In this document: positions 35,301-41,300 of the stretch, piece after piece
How the letters are laid out: each line of letters starts with the position of its first letter
Numbering within the stretch: position 1 is the first letter of the stretch
Origin: Taudactylus pleione
Taxonomy: Eukaryota; Chordata; Amphibia; Anura; Myobatrachidae
Length of the DNA: 64,000 nt
Reading direction: 5' to 3'
Assembly: GCA_031769625.1 (NCBI GenBank)
Contig: JAUIMM010000121.1
Location: forward strand, 7,030,001-7,094,000
The notes under the pieces: model-generated
Database searches by the model: none
Seen by the model: only the letters and a program-made list of their open reading frames with translations
What the model was told of the DNA's origin: nothing
Position numbers and translations under genes: made by a program

Positions 35301-38300
35301 GTCACTGGGAAGATGGCGCCATGGAGGAGGGGACCTGCTTACCGGCACAAGTTAAGTAAAACTCTGGGAGCCCCCTCCTCTCTGGCAGCGCAGTAGACTT
35401 TGGCTTAGTGCCAGAATCTATTGCACATGGGCAGGTCTATGGGAAAATAGCGCCTGCGCCTTATTCCCGGAGACATCGCTAATGCGGATGTGCAAAACAC
35501 TGGGAAGATGGCCACCTGCGCCTTACTCCTTTAGACATCTCTACTGCGCATGCGCAAATCCCGCGAGAAAATGGCCACTGCGCCATTTTCCCTGTGATTT
35601 TTGCTGCTCTTCAGACAGGACTATAGAGACTGCATAGAGGTAAGTATAACTATATATGGATGCAGGGTGTGGGTGTGTGGTGTGGGCCCTCCTGACCCAG
35701 GTGTCCGTGTGCTCTGCACACCCTGCACCCATTATAGATACACCATTGATGCTAGTGTGTGCAGTGGACCAATTGTAAATATGCCTATAATTCAACTGTT
35801 AATAAAAATACAGATGTGTCCCCATATACCTAGCCTCAATACGCCAAGTGGCCCGAGATGCCTAGTGTGAGTGAGCAGCCAGGTCCCGTGCAACCATGAG
35901 ACTACATTGATTCATCTGATATGCGATACTTATATATCTGTGTGCGACCAATTCTTTATACGATGCCCAACGGAACTTGGCGTGAAAAAAAAGCTGTGGT
36001 GGCTGCTTCGTAGCACTTTGTTTACAGATTCAGAATCAGTCACACACAGACAAACAAGTGTCGCATATCAAATTAATAACTGCAGTTTCGTGGTGTGTCT
36101 TAGTCACATCATGACTTAAATGCATTTTCAGGTGAAAAAGACGATCAGCATTAGCAGAGTCGCACGAGACCTGGTGCGCCGAGAAGGGCTGTTTAGAGAG
36201 ACTGCAGCAATAGTATATGAGAACACATCATCTGTACTTCACAGCTGGTTTAGAACTTTGACTCAGAATCTATTGTGAAGCATTATCTCGCAATAGGCTG
36301 GGGCTTGTAGTTAAACAATATCTTCCCCAGGTGGCTTACCTATGCTTTACAGAAGGACAATAATTGAATTTTACTTACGATAGGGCTGGCATTAATGTAA
36401 TCGCTCCGGGAAGGGTTGTTATCACTCCTAAGCTTGATACGAGCATGGTCGTCTGCAGAGGAAAGACATAGAGAAATGATAAAGGTTATGAAATGATGGG
36501 ATTATTTATTGCGGTGTTATTTTATAACAGAAACGGGAGAGAACAAGGACACAAATTCTGCAGGTGTGATCCTCACGCAGCTAGCATATAAATGAGCACA
36601 GGATGCGATCGTGAAGTTAGATATCATTATCATATGTGAGAACCCTGTGGGCATAATTAAAATATTTATATAAAAGAAACCAATTAGAGGTGGTTATGGG
36701 CTCTGGGGCTCATCCATGAAAAAAATATTGTAAAATATGCGCTGCTGTACTGAATTGAATATTGTGCAAATAAGCCTATTTATCTGCCTCACATATACAT
36801 AGATGCACACACATGATCTGGTTTCTGGAGCTGCCCCATTGCACATATAACGGCTTATGCAGAGCTGAACATAAGTTTTGCATGTTCCAGAGCCGATTGC
36901 AACTATGGATGATGTAGAGTCATGCGCAGCTCACACGCACATCCATCTGTGGCTGAAGGGAAGTGGTGGTAACGGGGCATTTGCACTTAGGCAAAGTGTA
37001 GCAAGAGTGTTTGGATGGAATTGCTGATTATATGTATGATATGATACGTATGATATGATATGTACAATATGATGCTTATGATATGATGCATATGATATGA
37101 TGTGTATGAAATGATGCGTATGATATGATGCATATGATATAATGCATATCATATGATACCTATATGATGCATATGATATGATGCGTACGACATGATGCTT
37201 ATGATATAATGCATATGATATGATGCGCATGATATAATGCGTAAGACATGATTCGTACGATATGATGCTTATGACATAATGCAGGGATAGGGAACCTCAG
37301 GCCCGGGGGCCATATAAGACCCCTGGAATCCTTTGGTGTGGCCCTCTGAGCTTTGCATCAGACTCTGTGTGTACATAAATCATCTATGCACAACAGTTTA
37401 TCTTAGTATGTGACAGGAAATACTTGTCTGTAAGTACCCATATTAACTTATATAATGTACTTTAACCACTTTAGGAATGTTCAAGGTAAAGTGTCTTGGG
37501 GAGGGTGTTTATCTTTACAATATTAATTCTACCCAACCATTACGTTCTGCTTTTACTGAGGGCCTGTTCTTGACTTCATTTAAACAGAACCAAGTTGTAT
37601 TATAATTCGCAAATAGTGCCAGACAAAAGGGAATGCCAGCTTCAGACTGTCCACTATGGTCGTTGGGGCACTGACGTTCAATGCTGCAGACTAAATGTAA
37701 TTAATCTTAAAGTTGGAAACCATCCAGAATTTCTGGAATTCACCGTATAGATTGGGTAGTGACACAATAGGGTTAGAGCTTGTGGCCAGGAGTTCATCTG
37801 TATAAAGGGCAAATTTGTGTTTCTTAGTCCTAACCATCACTCCACCAATATTTGGGTTCTTCCTAACCATCCTAGCCAAAACTTCCATACAATTATAAAT
37901 ACCGCTTGAGACAAGGGACATGCCTGCCTGGTTCCATTCGTAATCGAAAATTAATGTACCACTGATCTTGATTCTGGCATAGGGTATATTATAAATTATA
38001 CATAAAGTGCCAAGATGTTGGCAATGCATTGGGGATCGAGACCTAAGTGCTCCAGCGTCTTGGTCATGAAGCACCAATATTTCAAGTCAAATACCTTTAC
38101 CGCATCGTTGACAGGAGCATTGTCTGGGTGTTAGCTAGAGATTCATAATTATTAAGATTAATTTCCTTGATGGTATTATCTCTAGCTTCCCGGCCAGGAA
38201 GAAACCCCACCTGGTCCTAATAGATTACATTTGGCAGGAATATTTTGAGGCAATTAGCAATCATATTTGACAACAGTTTAACATCAATATTTAAAAAACA

Positions 38301-41300
38301 AATAGGCCTATGATAAAGCTTGAACATAGGTTCAGGTCCTTGCCCTCCTTTGGGATCACCGTGATGTGGGCCTCAAACAATTGCGGTGAGAGTGTATGGG
38401 TATCAGAGATTTGATTTAATGCTTGGAGGAATAGTGGGGCCAATTTATCTTTAAACACTTTCTAGTATGAGATAGCACATACATCAGGACCAAAGCTCTT
38501 ACCTGAAGGGGAAGACACAATGACATCTTCTAGGTCCTTCAATGTGAAAGGGCTGTCAGAGAAAGCCCTGCAGTTTGGGGAAATCTACCTATAAATTATT
38601 TTTTATTAGTGGAACTGAGGGCATGTGTGTGCTACCTAGCTGGATCACACATGTGTTGTATATCTACAGAGATTGTGGTAAGTAGCACAGCACATTACTG
38701 CCTCACAGCACTGAGGTTGTGGGTTAAATTCCCACTAAGTTTGTATATACTCCCTATGCTTGCATGGGTTTCCTCCAGGTGCTCCGATTTCCTCCTACAC
38801 TCCAAAAATATACTGGTTGGATTTATTTGGCTTTCAACAAAAATAACCCTAGTGTGTATGTGTGTGTACATGTGGTAGGGAACATAGATTGTAAGCACTT
38901 CTGGGGCAGGGACTGATGTGACTGGCTGAATACTCTCTGTAAAGCGCTGCAGAATATTTGTGTGCTATATAAATAAATAAATACAAAGTAGTATTCATTG
39001 CACTCACAGGGGACAAAATCCGGATTCCTGTTCTTCTTCAGGTTTGTATCGGTCTTAGCGACAGAGCAAGAATTTGGCTCGGCCTGATCGGCACACAGGG
39101 TCTGCCACTCCTTAGCAAGGCGGTCTCTATTTCTCAGGTGATCTTCCATGTATGCCTGCAAAGGGTTATAAACCCATGGGGAATTCAATTAAAACTCAAT
39201 CTACAAGATTTTTTTCTGTATATGGAAATATGAAAGTTAAACTGTATTCCCACCACAATAAATAAGTTAACTGATCCTTTACACATGTTTTGTTAAGATG
39301 TTATACTTCCTTGGGGAGATATCCACATTGCACATGGTACAATAAGGTAACATTAATAATTCTGAAATGCTTCAGTTTCACTGATTCAAACATATGTAGT
39401 TTCTTTCATTTTCTTTTTCCTAAAAGAACAATTTAAACAACTGATTTTTAAACAAAAAAACACAAAAACCTTTAAAAGCAGAACCATTGGAAACATTAAT
39501 TAGGTGATAGAGATGTTACACTCTACCCCTTACCACTTAACCACTTCAGCAACTTTTCAGGCTTTGCACTAATTAATTTTCTCATCTCAGAATAGCGATA
39601 ACAGATGAAGATGGTGAAAAAATTTTTTTTAGATTTTTTAAAAAAAATGTTTCAAAAGTTTTTATACATTCTTTATTTTTTTAATCGTCTATTTTATTAC
39701 TTTTATTTTTTATTTGATAGAATTGAGAGCTAAACTATAGCCGGTCAGTTCCGCTTTGCAAGCTGGCTAGCTGCCCCACACATGAACGTATCTGTAGAGA
39801 AAGGAATAACAAAGTGGTATGTTAACCCTTCCCACTCCGGACCTGTATCTCTACAGTTCACTACCGATCTGCTGCCAAGACAGTCTTTTTTAGATAAGTT
39901 TGGGCAATATGAAATTTTTTTAAGTGCCGATAAAAAATTACAAATTAGCTGCTCATAGGGACAACTTCATGAATAGGCCTTATAAATACCAAGTAAACAC
40001 ACACAAAAGATATATTATTAGGACATTGGACCAACATCTCTGTATCTGTAAAGGTCTCAACAGACGCACTGATGACTTGGCCTGATGATACCCTAGATGC
40101 TGGTGAACCACTGCATGGACACCATGGCTGAGGAGAAGGTGCATTTGTCCACAGTTGTTCCTAGTTTCTGATGTCTTTCTCCAAGTCTTCTATAACTTAA
40201 TCACTGTTACTCATTATTACACAACTGTAATAATGAGTAGCAGTCATCACTCTCAGTCACTTGTCTCTTCCTCTAAACATGATAGATCTATTTATTTATC
40301 AACATTTATTTATCAACATTTACTATAAAATAATTTATAGATGATACGTGTTAGTCTCCTTACACATAATCCCAACTTTGTGCTGAGTAAACAAATCTCT
40401 CCCTTCCCCTAGTTTCCTATTTCCATGCAGGTTGTTATGTGAAGATGGTGCTCTTGCGTATGGAAAAAAGCTGCCAGCTACATAAGGTATCCTGTAATCA
40501 GCCATTGAGGCCATATTTACCTCTATTATTTATGTACATACTAGACTTAAATGCTCTCTCAAATGGTATGCTAAATGGCAGACAGGGGTTGGGTACGGGA
40601 TGTCGGCGGTCAGAATCCCGACGCTGGCTTCCCGACTGGGTTAGTATACCGACACCTGTTGGTAAGTATCCTAACCCTACCCTAAACCTAGCCCTCCCTC
40701 CCCGCTGCCTAAACCTAACCCTCCTCTCTGCAGCCTAACCTAACCTCCCCCTATTGCCTAGCCCTAACCCTCCCCCTAGTGCCTAACCCTAACCCATGAC
40801 CCTACTATTTACCGTCAGAATGCCGGCGGGCGGGATGCTGGCGCTAAGAATCTGAGTAGTGTCGGGATTCCGGCGTCGGCAGTCTGAGCGCCAGCATCCC
40901 GACAGCCAGGACTTAAACTACATTCCTCAGACAGAGGTGTCTTTCGTAAATATTATAGGGGCATGCGTGAGGTTGAACAAATAAGTAATGTCTGCTTCTT
41001 ATGCCCTAATGAATTATAAACTGCATAAATCCTATTACACTCCGCGGCTCCAGGGTATTACTGGTGCATCTTCTGACAGTTACTTATATAGCACCAGCTT
41101 TATAATTAGGAACAAAACAGTAATAAAGCAAGACTGGGTAATAATAACAGACAAAGAGGAGACAATCAGACAAAGAGGCATGATAATCTTTTACTGTATA
41201 TCAGTGATTCCCAACTTCGGTCCTCAATGCACACTAAGGGGTAAATTTAGAGTGAGAGGTTTTAGAAATGGAGATGTTGCCCATAGCAACCAATCAGATT